A DNA stretch of 64,000 nucleotides from Enchytraeus crypticus (GCA_905160935.1 CAJHZI010000558.1:525001-589000), one strand, 5' to 3'; counted from the first letter of the stretch, positions 34,601-45,779 are shown. Notes: a model not told the origin generated them from the sequence alone. Numbers and translations are program-made.

Positions 34601-37600
34601 ATATATATATATATACAGTGAGAGAGAGAGAAAGAGAGAGAGAGAGAAGAGAAGAGAAATAAATGATAGAGAGAATAAGAAAGTCCAATAACCTGTTAAA
34701 TTGTAAATATCTCTGCTTCCACTTTCCTAAAACCATTCAATTCCATAAAAATATATCATATTTTAAAATTGTGCATACAGTAAATCTACTTGTAAGCTAT
34801 TGTAACGTTACTGAAATGTCTAAATCAAGGCTTATGAACATACTCTAATCAATTGTATCATAATTTGCATGTGCTAATTGTAGTTTGCAAATCAATAACG
34901 CAAAGTAGTGATAGCTATTTTGTTGATACCAGATAGGATAGGTTTGGCCATTGGATTATTTGGAAGTTGTTCAACAGCGGATCAGTAGATGCAGGGTTCA
35001 AATGCAGATCTCTACCCGTCAATGACATGTTATCGAGCTGGAAACTGCTTGACATTAACCCTTTAACGCATACGATCCCCTATGGGATCGTAGGCATTAA
35101 TATGGGACGCTAGCAAAACCTATGCGAAAAGTAACTAATTCAATTGATTTTGTAAAAACTATTTTACAGCAATGCTATAGGATACTATTAAAGACACTTA
35201 ATCAATAAATTACGAAATAATACGTCTCCTCGCTTCAGTTCTCGAACATAAATTCTCCATCTTGTTCTCACTTTGCACACGTTGATATTCGCACAGCAAA
35301 AATGCTAAGATTCATTATTTGGAAACCTAATCTAAAATATTGTTGCTGATAGTAATACTCCTAGATGCCGTTAGAAATGTGTGAATTATGAAAATTTCGT
35401 TGGTTTAAATTTTCAATAAACATTTGTTATGCCTACACTTTCGTGCGTCCCATATATGAGATTGTAGGCATGAATACACACAGTTTAACATATCATTGTA
35501 AAATGATATAATTATGTTGCTATATTCTTGACTTCCTAATTTTTTCAGTATGTGCTACTATATCACCTATATCACTCAGAAATAGAATTTTGTTTTATTT
35601 TGTTATGAATTATTGTCAAACGATAATTTGTCTATTCAATAAGGTATTCAAATCAGCCGTGTATTAGTGTAGTAGTAATAATAATAATAATATAATAATA
35701 ACAATAATAATAATTCTTTGTCAAAGGCTTTCCGTGACTTTGCAAAGAATTAATTCCGTCTGCTTCAGCAATTCATTTAATTCATTAATTCATCAGCTAT
35801 ATGACCTCGAGTGGCCCGGCGGCGATTCAGCACGTATTGCTTGAATCGTTTTTATCAAACCTCAGGGTCTTTACATCGGGGTAAAAAAATAATTAATAAT
35901 AATAATAATAATAAGAGAGCCGCGAGCCGGTTGAAGCTCATCTCCGCACACGACGCTCTAACGATATTGCGGAGCTGTGTAGGTTCTTCAAAACTCATAT
36001 ACATATTGCGTGCCTCTCCATGTGCGGGTCATCCAGCATTGCAGAATTATGATTCCATCATGCGAAAGTCGCTCAGTAGCATCGTTAATATTAATGTTAA
36101 CGAAGCTCAATGGATTCAGGCTAGCCTGCCAATATGCTACGGAGGATTGGGTATACGCTCTGTCTCGTCGCTGGCACCTTCTGCCTTTTTGGCTTCAGCC
36201 GCGGGGACTGGCGTTCTACAGGATTCAATCCTTTCCGGATTCTTTCAAATTCCCGACTTGGAGATATCCAGGATTCAGGGCATTTGGACTGCTCTGTCCA
36301 CATCCGAACCTCCAATCGGTATGATGGCTAATAGCATGAAGGCTTGGGACTCAAAGGTCACTACTGCTTTGCACACGGAACTCCTTGCGAAGCCGCTTTT
36401 GCCACAAGAAAAGGCGCGGCTGCTCGCAGTGTCGGCCCCCCATAGTGGAGACTGGATCAAGGCTTTACCAATCTCATCATGCGGCCTCCGTCTGGACGAC
36501 GAAGCAGTCAGAGTCGCGGCCGGTCTTCGTCTGGGCACTACCTTATGTGAGCCACACAACTGCATTTGTGGTGTCTCAGTCAATGCGTTAGGCATTCACG
36601 GCCTGTCGTGCAAGCGTAGTGCCGGCAGAATCAGCAGACATCAGTTCATAAACGACTTGATCTGGCGCGCCCTGAGTCGAGCGAATATCCCAGCCATTAA
36701 AGAGCCCCTGGGATTGATCCGCACTGATGGTAAACGTCCAGACGGTGTCTCTCAAATTCCATGGGCAGAGGGGAAGTGTGTTAGCTGGGACGTCACTGTT
36801 ACGGACACTTTCTCAGTAAGCAATCTCGGCCTTTCTTGCGCTGCTGCTGGTGCTGCAGCAGAGGCCGCGGCTAATAGGAAAACTCTGAAGTATGCCGAAA
36901 TCTCTGGCAACTATATCTTCATGCCTATTGCCTTTGAGACCCTGGGGCCCATCAACTCTCTCGCATCAGACTTTATTGACGAAATAGGCAGGAGGACCAG
37001 CGCCATTACTGGTGATAAGCGCGAAAAATATTTTCTGTGGCAGCGACTGTCTATTGCTTTCCAGCGATTCAATGCAGTCTGCTTCAGTGGCACTTTGGCT
37101 AAAGCGGCTTCCCAGAGTGCAGAGGAAATATTTTAATCGCTTTTTTAAACTTTTAATTAAATAAAGTCTCTTTTATCTCATAATAATAATAATAATAATT
37201 ATTATTATTATTATAGTGCTACAGTCACCAATGACAACATCGAGCACTATTCAGACAAAATTAAGCCGGCGAAAGAAAAGAAGGCCCAAAAAGTGGTGCA
37301 AATTCCAAAATCTAGAAAATCAGTCCAAAAAGAATTAAAGAAAAAGGAAGTTTAGGCGCAGCATTATATTACATTACATTGCATTGTATTACAGCACGGA
37401 TACGCGCAGTATAAATGTGATATCAGAACTTTCATCACGGATGGTGCACCAACTCTACTATGACAACCTGTTTACCTCTCTAAAGCTTACAGTTGAACTC
37501 TCAACAACAGGTATTGATATTGTAGTGCAATTGGTGCAACAGGAACCATCCGGGTAAACCACGTTTCCAAATGTTCCCTGATCAACCTCAAGAATATGAC

Positions 37601-39759
37601 AGAACTGAGCATGAGTGTTTTGAAAGTATTTAGGATGAGAAGTCAAACATTCTATTGTTCGTTGGGCTGATAGTTCTGTTTTCACAAATTTTCACCTCGA
37701 ATTGCCATGAGTTACTTGCTAATCGACTTGGAAATATCAAGTGTTGATCTAGAGTGAAAGGGCGTGTGTTTGAGGTGTAGCAAGCAAATTTGTGCTTGGC
37801 GTACTGGCATGGAATGAGAGGCAAGGACCAAATTGATCAAAATTTCTCAGCCCTTACACATCAGCATACCATGTAATAAATGATAATGGTCACTCTTCGC
37901 ATAAATGTCGATCGGATGTGCTATGCAGAATGCACGACTCTCCATAGAGATGCGCCAGAAATACTAGATGAACAATGGGATTTGCTGCAATTTTGGTGAA
38001 ATGTATACCAAATGTATTTGATTGGATGCACATTTCGTTGAAGTTTTGGCAGACCACTGTGTATCAAGTCTCTCTGGATCGCCGTGTTCTTGCTGATGTA
38101 CATGTTCATCATCAAGATCATTACACAGAACACAGCAAAGCACAGCTGCATAGTGAGAGCTGTAGAGGAGAGTCTAAATACAAATGCTTGAGGTGCAACG
38201 TAGGCCTGCACAGTAAGTGTATTGCAAACTAATACATTCTATACACTGTAAAATTTGATACTAATAACGATTTACAACAAATCTGCGTTACCTTGTGTCA
38301 TGTGTACTGGCATGGAATGAGAGAAATAATAAAAAATAGTGCATGTGATTTTGTGAATTCTGTGTGTGAAATATGTGATTTTGTGATTTCTATAAAATAG
38401 TGCATGTGATTTTGTGTTATGTTGAGCAGAGCTGGGCACCTTACCGGATTGTTGGAGCACATATTACCCATAAACATTATTTAAATGTATCCCAGAATCT
38501 TAATGCTTAGATGCCTATATTGATTTGATGTCACGAATATGAACATTGATGTCTCTAATGAACAATTAACACATCACAAGCGATGCTTGAAAATGCGCGC
38601 GTGTTCGTGCCTACAATCCCATATGTGAGATGCATATAATTTTGAAGATATACTTCACAAAAGTGAAAAAATCCGGAAATATTGCCTGATCCCATTATTA
38701 CGACCCTAAAGACATGTCACCAACAGAATTATGAAGAAAACAAAGGTTGGGCATTAATGGGCTAATGTATATAACTACCAGCTGATTCAATATAAAATGT
38801 AAAGAAATGTATTTAGAGTAAAAAAATTTATTGGAGTCTCAAATTATTCAAAAAACAAAATCTATTTGTTATGTATTTATTTATTCATATATTTACTATA
38901 TTAGAATTTGTCTATCAACTTATCCACCATTCCCAAAATCCCCTTAAGCTCTCTTCACCCATCAATAAACCTCGACCTGACCCTGTCTCACTCGTTCTGT
39001 TACTAGTCTATAATTTCCCTTTGCAAAACGTCTAACGTTAACTGGGAATACACTAAACTTCCTTTCTCCTCGTTACTGTATTTGTAATGCTCTTTTCAAG
39101 ATATATGTAATTATGGGATTGATTGATAATTACTTTACAAATTAACCTTTAAAGCAGCCTAAATGGATCTTAAGGCACGTGTTTTCTAATTCAGCACTAC
39201 TATTATAAATATCAGGATTTTTCGAATTTTAAACAATCCATCCCACGCTGTTCAATTTTAATATTGATGCCAAAGTTGAAAGTAGGTCGTGTGCACTTAA
39301 CTGTTTTCCTGTGGGCAGAAATTTTTCGACTTGATTCTGAATACAAAAAGTATTAATGTTCCGCTTCTTGATTATGGGTGATGCCAAGGATTATTATGAT
39401 CGATGGACAACTAGACATTTGTGCAATTAATAAATCATCTTACACAAATATTAAACTTTGATATGCTAGCCTACCTGGAAATGTGAGCAACCGTCGGTGA
39501 CGCCATATTGAATGGGCAGATAATCGTAGAGCTCACAGCTGCAGTTAGATGTTCTGAAGTTGTATGAAGAGCACTGGGTTTTGTAACAGTGATGCGCGCA
39601 CTGAATGACGGATGTCACTTGAACAACTCTGCTCGCAGGGTCCAAGAAACAGACGACTGAATTCTCTTGATCTTGTCGACTAACTGATGGGCGTAAGGTT
39701 ATATCTGACAGCGAGCTGTAGATCAACGTCATCGTAAACATCAAAACGATCAGCAGCAT
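31208..39759 (-). CDS. secreted PAN/apple plus C-type-lectin-like protein, gene B
   Basis: Paralogue of gene A on the same strand with the same plan. Coding exons are 39759-39475 (signal peptide MLLIVLMFTMTLIYSS and PAN/apple module), 33600-33418 and 31497-31208 (split C-type lectin domain, TAA stop). The exon 1 to exon 2 phase mismatch of gene A is repeated here, which again points to an unrecognised exon between 33600 and 39475. That interval also holds a 3.7-kb piggyBac copy with a LINE inside it. The WIGL position is changed to FVLSA and there is no EPN/QPD motif, but FWNDITC is kept. By eye the PAN exon is ~88% identical to gene A in protein, exon 2 ~70% and exon 3 ~55%. No base-level damage is visible in the three exons, so I treat it as a working gene. 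Confidence 0.77.
31637..31760 (-). mobile_element. SINE-like 3' domain (GGGACGTCCC family), (TAA)n tail
   Basis: A run of (TAA)n on the plus strand (the element's tail), then the reverse complement of GGACGTTAACC and AGGGACGTCCCTGAGATGAG, with GTAGTGATGTGCGATGTAGG upstream. It lies in the gap between gene B exons 3 and 2. Confidence 0.6.
32400..32512 (-). mobile_element. tRNA-like SINE head with long variable region
   Basis: Minus strand: TGGCTGAGTGGATACAACG fits the A box of Ser/Leu-type tRNAs, and CAGGTTCGGGTTTGATGC resembles a worn B box. It sits in lectin gene B between exons 2 and 3. Confidence 0.5.
33418..33600 (-). CDS. gene B exon 2: first half of C-type lectin domain
   Basis: Acceptor TTTTTGCAG directly upstream of 33600. 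It encodes CPSGFVLVGNRCYYF to FIKTFNQS. It has the same 183-bp length and the same preferred GTTTGT donor as gene A. Confidence 0.75.
33884..34052. repeat. minisatellite, 19-20-bp unit GCACCTAGTGATAACTA
   Basis: About nine units, alternating between GATAACTAGC and GATAAACTAGT versions. It lies between gene B exons 1 and 2, where gene A has a different minisatellite. Confidence 0.92.
34541..34656. repeat. (TA)n and (GA)n microsatellite
   Basis: TA-rich to 34616, then GA-rich to 34656. Confidence 0.93.
34935..35010 (+). mobile_element. possible tRNA-like SINE head
   Basis: GGTTTGGCCATTGGATTA as a loose A box and GCAGGGTTCAAATGC as a B box at tRNA-like spacing, directly left of the piggyBac copy. 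Confidence 0.3.
35677..35912. repeat. (TAA)n tracts flanking the LINE insertion
   Basis: TAA runs at 35677-35713 and 35893-35912. The LINE sequence begins right after the second one. Confidence 0.85.
35913..37180 (+). mobile_element. 5'-truncated LINE with RT C-terminus and restriction-like endonuclease
   Basis: The open frame enters from flanking DNA at 35811 and reads element sequence from about 35913 to TAA at 37134-37136. Order: the post-RT region (SRLKLISAHDALTIL, WIQASLPICYGGLGIRS, LAPSAFLASA), a cysteine/histidine motif (CICGVSV...HGLSC...RH), and KRPDG...WDVTVTDT, which fits the PD-(D/E)XK-like endonuclease of early-branching non-LTR elements (R2/NeSL type), then AFETLGPINS. GC content is well above that of neighbouring DNA, and about 400 codons have no stop, so the insertion is young. 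It begins exactly at a (TAA)n run and ends in another. It lies inside a piggyBac copy within lectin gene B. The clade is from memory of the family; the RT palm itself is missing. Confidence 0.72.
37205..37262 (-). mobile_element. CR1-like LINE 3'-end stub with (TAA)n tail
   Basis: Read on the minus strand, it contains TAGTGCTCGATGTTGTCATT and GTAGCACTATAATAATAAT. This matches the 3' block of the LINE that ends at 49562, but with a TAA rather than TTG tail. It abuts the TAA tail of the neighbouring insertion, giving a palindromic (TAA)n(TTA)n junction. Confidence 0.55.
39475..39759 (-). CDS. gene B exon 1: signal peptide and PAN/apple module
   Basis: 95 codons ending CAG|GTAGGC in phase 0. 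It has the same cysteine pattern as gene A exon 1. DNA identity between the two exons is roughly 92% by eye, much higher than for the lectin exons. Confidence 0.85.
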
Positions 39760-40319
39760 ATCTGCTAGAGTTGATCACTCATGTATCCAAAGTGCTACTC
39801 TAGAAGATCACTGTCAGTTTTTCTTTCGTCTAATAAATATTTTAAAGCACATGTTCATGTTTAGTTTTCTTTCTTTGAAAACATTAGACATGCCTTTATA
39901 CTGAAATATTTTTAGACGATTCACTTATGATATTGTACGTTAACAAAGGCATCATTAGTTATTGAAGTCACTGAAATATTATATCGGCATAAAATTTAGT
40001 TTAAGTTTTTTCAACTTTTAGTACAGAACAAAATAGACGACCATTTTGTAGTGCAACAGTTTCTTGAGTGATTTTTTATTTTTTATTGGTATCTGTGCCT
40101 TATCATGAGCCAACTGGGAGCGATCAAATTACGTTTACTGGCGCGAAAATCCTCTACCTGGTGGGCATATGCCCTCAATTAATATGATCTGCTTGCTCAA
40201 AAATACGAGCCACCAAATTAAGTAATTTAAAGGTAAGAAATTGCTTATTGCTGGGAGGGTTGTTTTTATTAATAACTACGAATTTTTGTATGCTTGATAT
40301 ATTATTTCTATTCTAACGA

Positions 40320-40410
40320 ATTGCGAAGGCTTCCGATAACCGGACATAGAGTTCGAACCCTGGCCAACTCCAGAACTACAGCAGCAAGTAATGCTGAGTG
40401 TAGTTCTGGA
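40320..40410 (-). mobile_element. possible tRNA-like SINE head
   Basis: Minus-strand B-box-like CAGGGTTCGAACTC. No clear A box, so weak. Confidence 0.3.
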
Positions 40411-40654
40411 ATTATTTCTACCCTACAGAATTGGACGAGTCCTTACATAACAACAATTTAATTAAATATATTCGTATCACATTTACACCATTAATATAAA
40501 TATTAAACAAACGTTACAGTTTCTAAATGCATCCTTAGATAGTTCGGCTTGTTACAAGTTACCAGAGTAATTTATATTAAAATCGACATAGTCGTTACCA
40601 TATACTAGCAACCTCAGACGAAGATGTCTCGTCCACGACAACACGACCTTCTCA

Positions 40655-40860
40655 CTCGCACCGAATACTTAGATCACTCTCTCTCTCTCTCTCTCTCATC
40701 GACTACTTAGATCACTCTCACACCGACTACTTAGATCACTCTCACACCGCCTACTTAGATTACTCTCTCACACCGACTACTTAGATCACTCTCACATCGA
40801 CACTCAGATCACTCTCTCACTGACTACTGAGATCACACTCCTCCGACTACTCGCCACCGA
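40655..40860. repeat. minisatellite, ~24-bp unit with CGACTACTTAGATCACTCTC
   Basis: About seven units with changes, preceded by a (CT)n run. Confidence 0.85.
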
Positions 40861-40892
40861 TCTTTCATTTAAGCATCAGGTTCAACCCTGGA

Positions 40893-40909
40893 TATATATA
40901 TCTACATAT

Positions 40910-40989
<80 letters not shown>
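40893..40989. repeat. (TA)n(GA)n microsatellite
   Basis: TA to about 40945, then 22 GA units to 40989. Confidence 0.95.
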
Positions 40990-40993
<4 letters not shown>

Positions 40994-41298
40994 AATAGAC
41001 AAGACGTATGCACTTACAAGGTACACAAGCATACAAATAGAATGCCTGACTGATAATTAATATTTAAAGGAAGCAATGAGACAGAGGTTACAAGAGAACA
41101 TTGCTATCTACTGCAAGAAAGCTATAATTAGACCCTAAAGGAATAATACTGCAGAAGTAGAAGAAGAATATCCTAATTAAGGAGTAAAGGGTAAGGTAAC
41201 ATATAAGAATAGATATAGAAGTTATTAGCACACAATAGCATACGGAAAACCCGATAATGCTATACTAAACAGTTGTAATCTACAATGCGCTTTAAATC

Positions 41299-41609
41299 TC
41301 TATGGTTACGTGACATAACGGCAACTGAGTCAGAAAACACAGCTGCTTGTTTTAAGACCCATTTCCTCCTTCCTCTCCATGGTTAATAGTAGGCCTATTC
41401 GTTACCTTTTTCATGGCGCATCAATTGCAGCCGGCGCCGATCTAAGAATAACCTTCCATCACCCTGAGACTTTTTTCCTTCAAAGCTGTCAGCCCTCGAC
41501 TTTCCAATGTGGTTACCCACAAAGTACTAGCTGAGGCCAATATAGCTTATCTTCGATTATTGATGCGCACCTAAACCAAGTGCGCTAAATCTCGCCGTGG
41601 ATTGAACTA
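41299..41609 (-). mobile_element. chimeric tRNA/5S-rRNA-derived SINE, copy 2
   Basis: Same layout as 29075-29372: A box TAGCGCACTTGG, a 5S-like segment at 41557-41483 (TAGTACTTTGTGGGTAACC), and the shared body. It is more worn in the 5S part. The same head-body junction in two copies shows this is a real family, not a chance joining. Confidence 0.78.
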
Positions 41610-41780
41610 TTAAACCTCATAAGTTCTTATAGTAGTTATGGTATAGCTTTTACTCTCTCAGAAACTCTTAAGAATTTTTATGTTATAGATGGTTCAATGT
41701 TTGGACTGGAGTAGAAAGTCAACGTTGACAGGACCCAGTGTTGAACGAGGACTGAAGCTAAGAGTTAGCGATAGGTAGGT

Positions 41781-41826
41781 AATAATAATAAAGGTTTGGG
41801 GTTAACGTTCGTTTCCTCATCGTGAT
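41781..41826 (-). mobile_element. SINE-like 3' end stub (GGGACGTCCC family)
   Basis: (AAT)n, then the reverse complement of GATGAGGAAACGAACGTTAA. Only the last ~45 bp are present. Confidence 0.4.
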
Positions 41827-42309
41827 AAAGCGTGTACAACTGTGACACACTAGATAGACTTCATAAGAGCTTGAAGGCGTGCACTAAGATCTCTTTCAAC
41901 TTTTTTGTAGTTTTTATTCTATCTAGAAATGCCGATGGGTTCCTTTAACTTAGGATAAATTACTGACAAGACGATGTTCGTATTTCAGGTACGGTGTGTC
42001 ACAACTGCAAGCCTACAACTAGATGAAAAAGACGAATAAAAACATGATAACAGCTAGTCTGCGCGTACGATTACCAAGAACAGAGTTGTCAGGATAGCGA
42101 TTGGCGACGAAAGTAATTCATCGGATTTATTCCGAATAGGTCGCAATGATCTTTAAAAAACCGCAAGAATCTGTTGAATTTCCCCCGGATCGAGGTCGCC
42201 AAGTATAGAAGAGCCACAGAACCACGCGGAGCTAATACACCGATATATTACACAAACCTCTCTGATATGATATACTACTTACTATTCTTGTAATCCACTA
42301 TTGGGACCA

Positions 42310-42560
42310 CGTCAAAAATGAAACATTACTCGAAGGGAGTGGAAAAAGAAAATTAGATGAAATAGTTTCTGAGAGAAGGTTGAGGTTTTTAGGTCATTTA
42401 CTGAGAATGACTGTGGATAGATAAGCAAAGACTGCAGTTAACTGGAAGCCGTGACGATTGCTAAAGGTAGAAACGAATGCAGGAATGTTGCCGCCCTATT
42501 TTCTGTACAGAACGCAAGGAACTAATGAAGATGATCCTTGTAATATCAGGTGCCTAAAGA
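42310..42560 (+). mobile_element. LINE remnant, RTE-like C-terminal end of a different subfamily
   Basis: The frame reads ERRLRFLGHLLRMTVDR followed by a stop, then TAVNWKP. This is the typical RFLGH(L/I)LR C-terminal segment of RTE-like RT proteins. The rest is degraded. Confidence 0.5.
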
Positions 42561-44845
42561 GTGCCAATTTAAGAAATATAATGAAGATTTTACCAGTAGG
42601 CCTACGTGCAGTTTACTAATATTGCTTGAATCAACGTATTTTTATATATCAAGTATTAATGATTATTATAATAGATAGAGGAAATATGTCAGAGTGTAAT
42701 CATCGATTTAGCTCTGGCTATTCAATAAATTAAAATTATTAAAGACAAATCGATCAAATTCAGATCAATTTTTTAATTTTACAACAAGATTTACAATAGT
42801 TTGACTTACTTCAAAATCGCTGTGGTCTTCCTTTGCTATGACTTTTCTGAATCATTTCTATTCAAATTCTCTCTCTTAAAAGGTCTTTATTCAGTATCTT
42901 CTATAATTTTAATGAAAATAGCGAGATCTATAAAAAATATAAGCCCAAAAGCGTATGCAATAAATTTGAATGTATCTTTTGTAAACAAGTCCATTATTTT
43001 CGATTAAATAACAGCTTAATAATGATTATAAATCTAATAAGCATCATGAGGCAACGCTCTCCTAAGAGCTTTCAGTTAATAACAATTGCGACCCCTAACC
43101 CTTAACCCTTTCACCCATCCAGATATAGTATCTTTCAATTTTTGGCTTCAAAGCAGGGGCAGTACTATGGGGGCTAGGGGTGCTAAGCCCCTAACGTCGA
43201 TATTCAACCTCTCCAACTTTCAACCCATTATCCATATAAGCAAATTTGGGGGCTAGAATCAAGCCTCCCATTTAACTCACCTATTTCAGGATCCTAATCT
43301 TTTCCCTGCTCTGAGGTGACACTGTGTGAAGATTTATCATTATTTTCTTAGTGTATAAAATATAAATTTTACAATAAATTAAACAATAGTGAGCACAATA
43401 GGTTTTTGATATTGCCAACTGAATATTAGTAGGCCCTATGCAGTAGTTTCCCTGAAGTAACACGGAATAGAATATAACTGTGCATTCATTCATAGGCATT
43501 AATAGTAAATGATTAGGCCTACGCTTACATACAAAATCATAGAATACACAGGAGCAGTTGATGCTGACCAAGGGTCCATAATGATGCTAAAAGTGGACGA
43601 GATTTAGCACAGTTGTAGCGCGTATGCGTCAAATGAACGAAGTTATGCATCTTCGATAAGGTTAATTGTTTGTAAAAGTCCTTAAGTCACCGTTCAAGTG
43701 ACGACTGTACAGCTGACTGTCGTTTGTTTCTAAACAATGCATTGAACATAGTGCTAAATGCACGAAAAATGCTAAATTGCTCCTAAAATTGGCATTTATG
43801 TTGGCATTTACAACGTCGAAGCTGATGATTATATCTAGATTCATAGCATTTTACAATTTCCTATCTTCTAATAAGAAATAAACATATTGAAAACGATTAT
43901 TTAATCCATTTAAAATCAACCTGCAAGGATCGATGCATATACCACATTTGTTTCTCTACAAATTGCGTCCGACCTTCACCTTTTAGTGTCTATTTACTTA
44001 TTTCCTATTGGCTATGTCGCTAAACCTTGACAATTAACTCGTCACACTTTTACGGGGAATGCGTTCATAGGCGACCATCTTGGAATTATGCTTACAAACA
44101 GTGTTGAAAGCTTGTTGGCTTGTTGAGCGATTATAGTGAAGTAGTGGCTACAATGCTAATCTGCACTTTAAAAAGAGATTAAATTATTATTAAGCTTGAA
44201 AGAATTATATGGAGCAGATATGAATTGGCTTCTAATTTTTGCGAAAAATTACTGACTAGCACAAATCGAGCTAATTAGATTGGCTCATTATCGGTTGGCT
44301 TATATCTAATAGAAAGGAGGATTTAAGAAAACTTAAAGCATTAAAAATTGTTATACTGTAAAGATCTAATAGAAAATACTATGTGAATTTATAAAATTAC
44401 CTAAGAAATAAAACTTTTAATAATGGATTCACAGCTTCATGCGTGGTGTAGACATAAGCAATAGATAAATGGGAGAATTTTAAAATCAGGAAACGGAGCT
44501 TAGTTGTTAGACCCTATATTTAAGTTCTAAGGTGGATTTTATATTTACTAATTAAAAGAGAGACAATGGCGGGAATTCAATGGAAACGTAAAGGAATAAT
44601 ACAAGGGTTAAACAGAAACAAGAGAGTTGAGACTGCTTGCCAATAGTAACTAATTAATAGGTAAAATTAAGAGGAAAATGGTGAGAACCTAATTAAGGAA
44701 TTATGAAATGGGCCTTCCATTCTACAGCTCTCTGAAAGCGAAATACAATATCTCTATTGTTCTACATTTTAAAATACAAGTATCCATACTTACCAATTTC
44801 AATTGATCTGGTATTGTTCCTTCTAAAAATTTATAGGAAATATAT

Positions 44846-45017
44846 GACCGAATAACGCTAACAATAATGACTGAATAACGCTAAAAATAGTGACAGATTA
44901 ATGCTAACAGTAATGACTGGAAAACGCTAACAGTAATGACTGAATATCGATAACAGTAATGACTAAATAACGCTACAACAATGACTGATAATGCTAACAA
45001 TAAAGACTGAATAAATG
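44846..45017. repeat. diverged minisatellite, ~24-bp unit
   Basis: Seven or eight units of the type AATGACTGAATAACGCTAAC with point changes and small deletions. Confidence 0.85.
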
Positions 45018-45542
45018 ACATTCAATTGTAACACTATTATCTGAATAAGTTTATCACAAATTGTATCCAGCAAAGAAGAAGGAGTTTAACAAAACATAAA
45101 TTTCTGTGTAAGGTCTCATGGCCGAGCAATCAATTTGTGGAACAAAAGAATTGTTAACGCTCCTCCTTTATCTTGTCAGCTGAATAGGAAGATTACAGCG
45201 GTTCAACTTACAAAGTAGCACGTTGCAATGTTTTCAAAAATCTCATTGTTTCTGATTATACAGGTACAATAACCACGCAGGATGAGAACTATAGACGTCT
45301 TCGGAAAGGTCACAGGAACTTTATTAATTAGGGTGGGCAATAGGGGTAACTAAAAGAGCGATGGCAGTAGCATATCTAGGAAATAACAAAGTAATAGAAG
45401 TTTCACTAGAAATCTGCTAAGCTCTAGTTTTTCAAACACGCCTAAAATAGCTATGAACTAATCAGTATGACTTTAATAGAAATCACACGTATACGAGGAC
45501 CGGGCTCTTCTTGTGAGCTCTCAATTCAATTCAATTCTCATT

Positions 45543-45779
45543 CAATTGAATGTCGCAATGGCGTAGGGGTAACGTCATGAAGTCTTGAATGACAGCTCCT
45601 GAGGTGAATTGAACCCTCGTGGGTTCGAATCCCAGTCGCGCTGATCTGAGAGTAAAATCTCGGACAATCACCGGACTGACTACACGGAAAATGGACTAAA
45701 TTGCCTAACGGTTTAAAAATGTGGTATTAAAAGGTGATAGATATCAACATACATGTAGTTGATCATTTCACTACAATGC
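45543..45779 (+). mobile_element. tRNA-derived SINE, family A, copy 5 (best preserved)
   Basis: A box TGGCGTAGGGGTAACG and B box GGGTTCGAATCCC both fit Pol III promoter consensus. About 85 bp of tRNA-like head with a long variable arm, then a ~150-bp unrelated body and tail TAGTTGATCATTTCACTA. Confidence 0.88.

Larger units (their letters stand above)
35058..38761 (+). mobile_element. piggyBac-type DNA transposon, inactive, with LINE insertion
   Basis: The left end CCCTTTAACGC follows TTAA (35054-35057). The right end, read inward on the minus strand, is CCCATTAATGC next to CTAA (38762-38765), a one-base-changed TTAA duplicate. The tips match at 9 of 11 bases. Subterminal copies of a motif containing CCCATAT and CCTACAAT lie near 35443 and 38608 in opposite orientation. 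Plus-strand transposase remnants: YYDNLFTSL near 37460 (matching the DNxFTS block), LHRDAPEILDEQWDLLQF near 37938-37990, and the cysteine-rich C-terminus KYKCLRCNVGLHSKC near 38176-38226. Stops and frame changes separate them. The LINE at 35913-37180 replaced or split the N-terminal half. Confidence 0.72.

Noticed and set aside
35811-35912. Start of the LINE frame as a host protein with an Asn repeat
   Set aside because: The first ~34 codons are flanking DNA plus a (TAA)n/(AAT)n run read through in frame; family similarity begins only at about 35913.
36275-36595. Minus-strand 106-codon frame
   Set aside because: Shadow of the plus-strand LINE frame, made possible by its high GC content.
43090-43125. 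TAACCC-like words suggesting telomeric repeats
   Set aside because: Only two or three imperfect units, no array.
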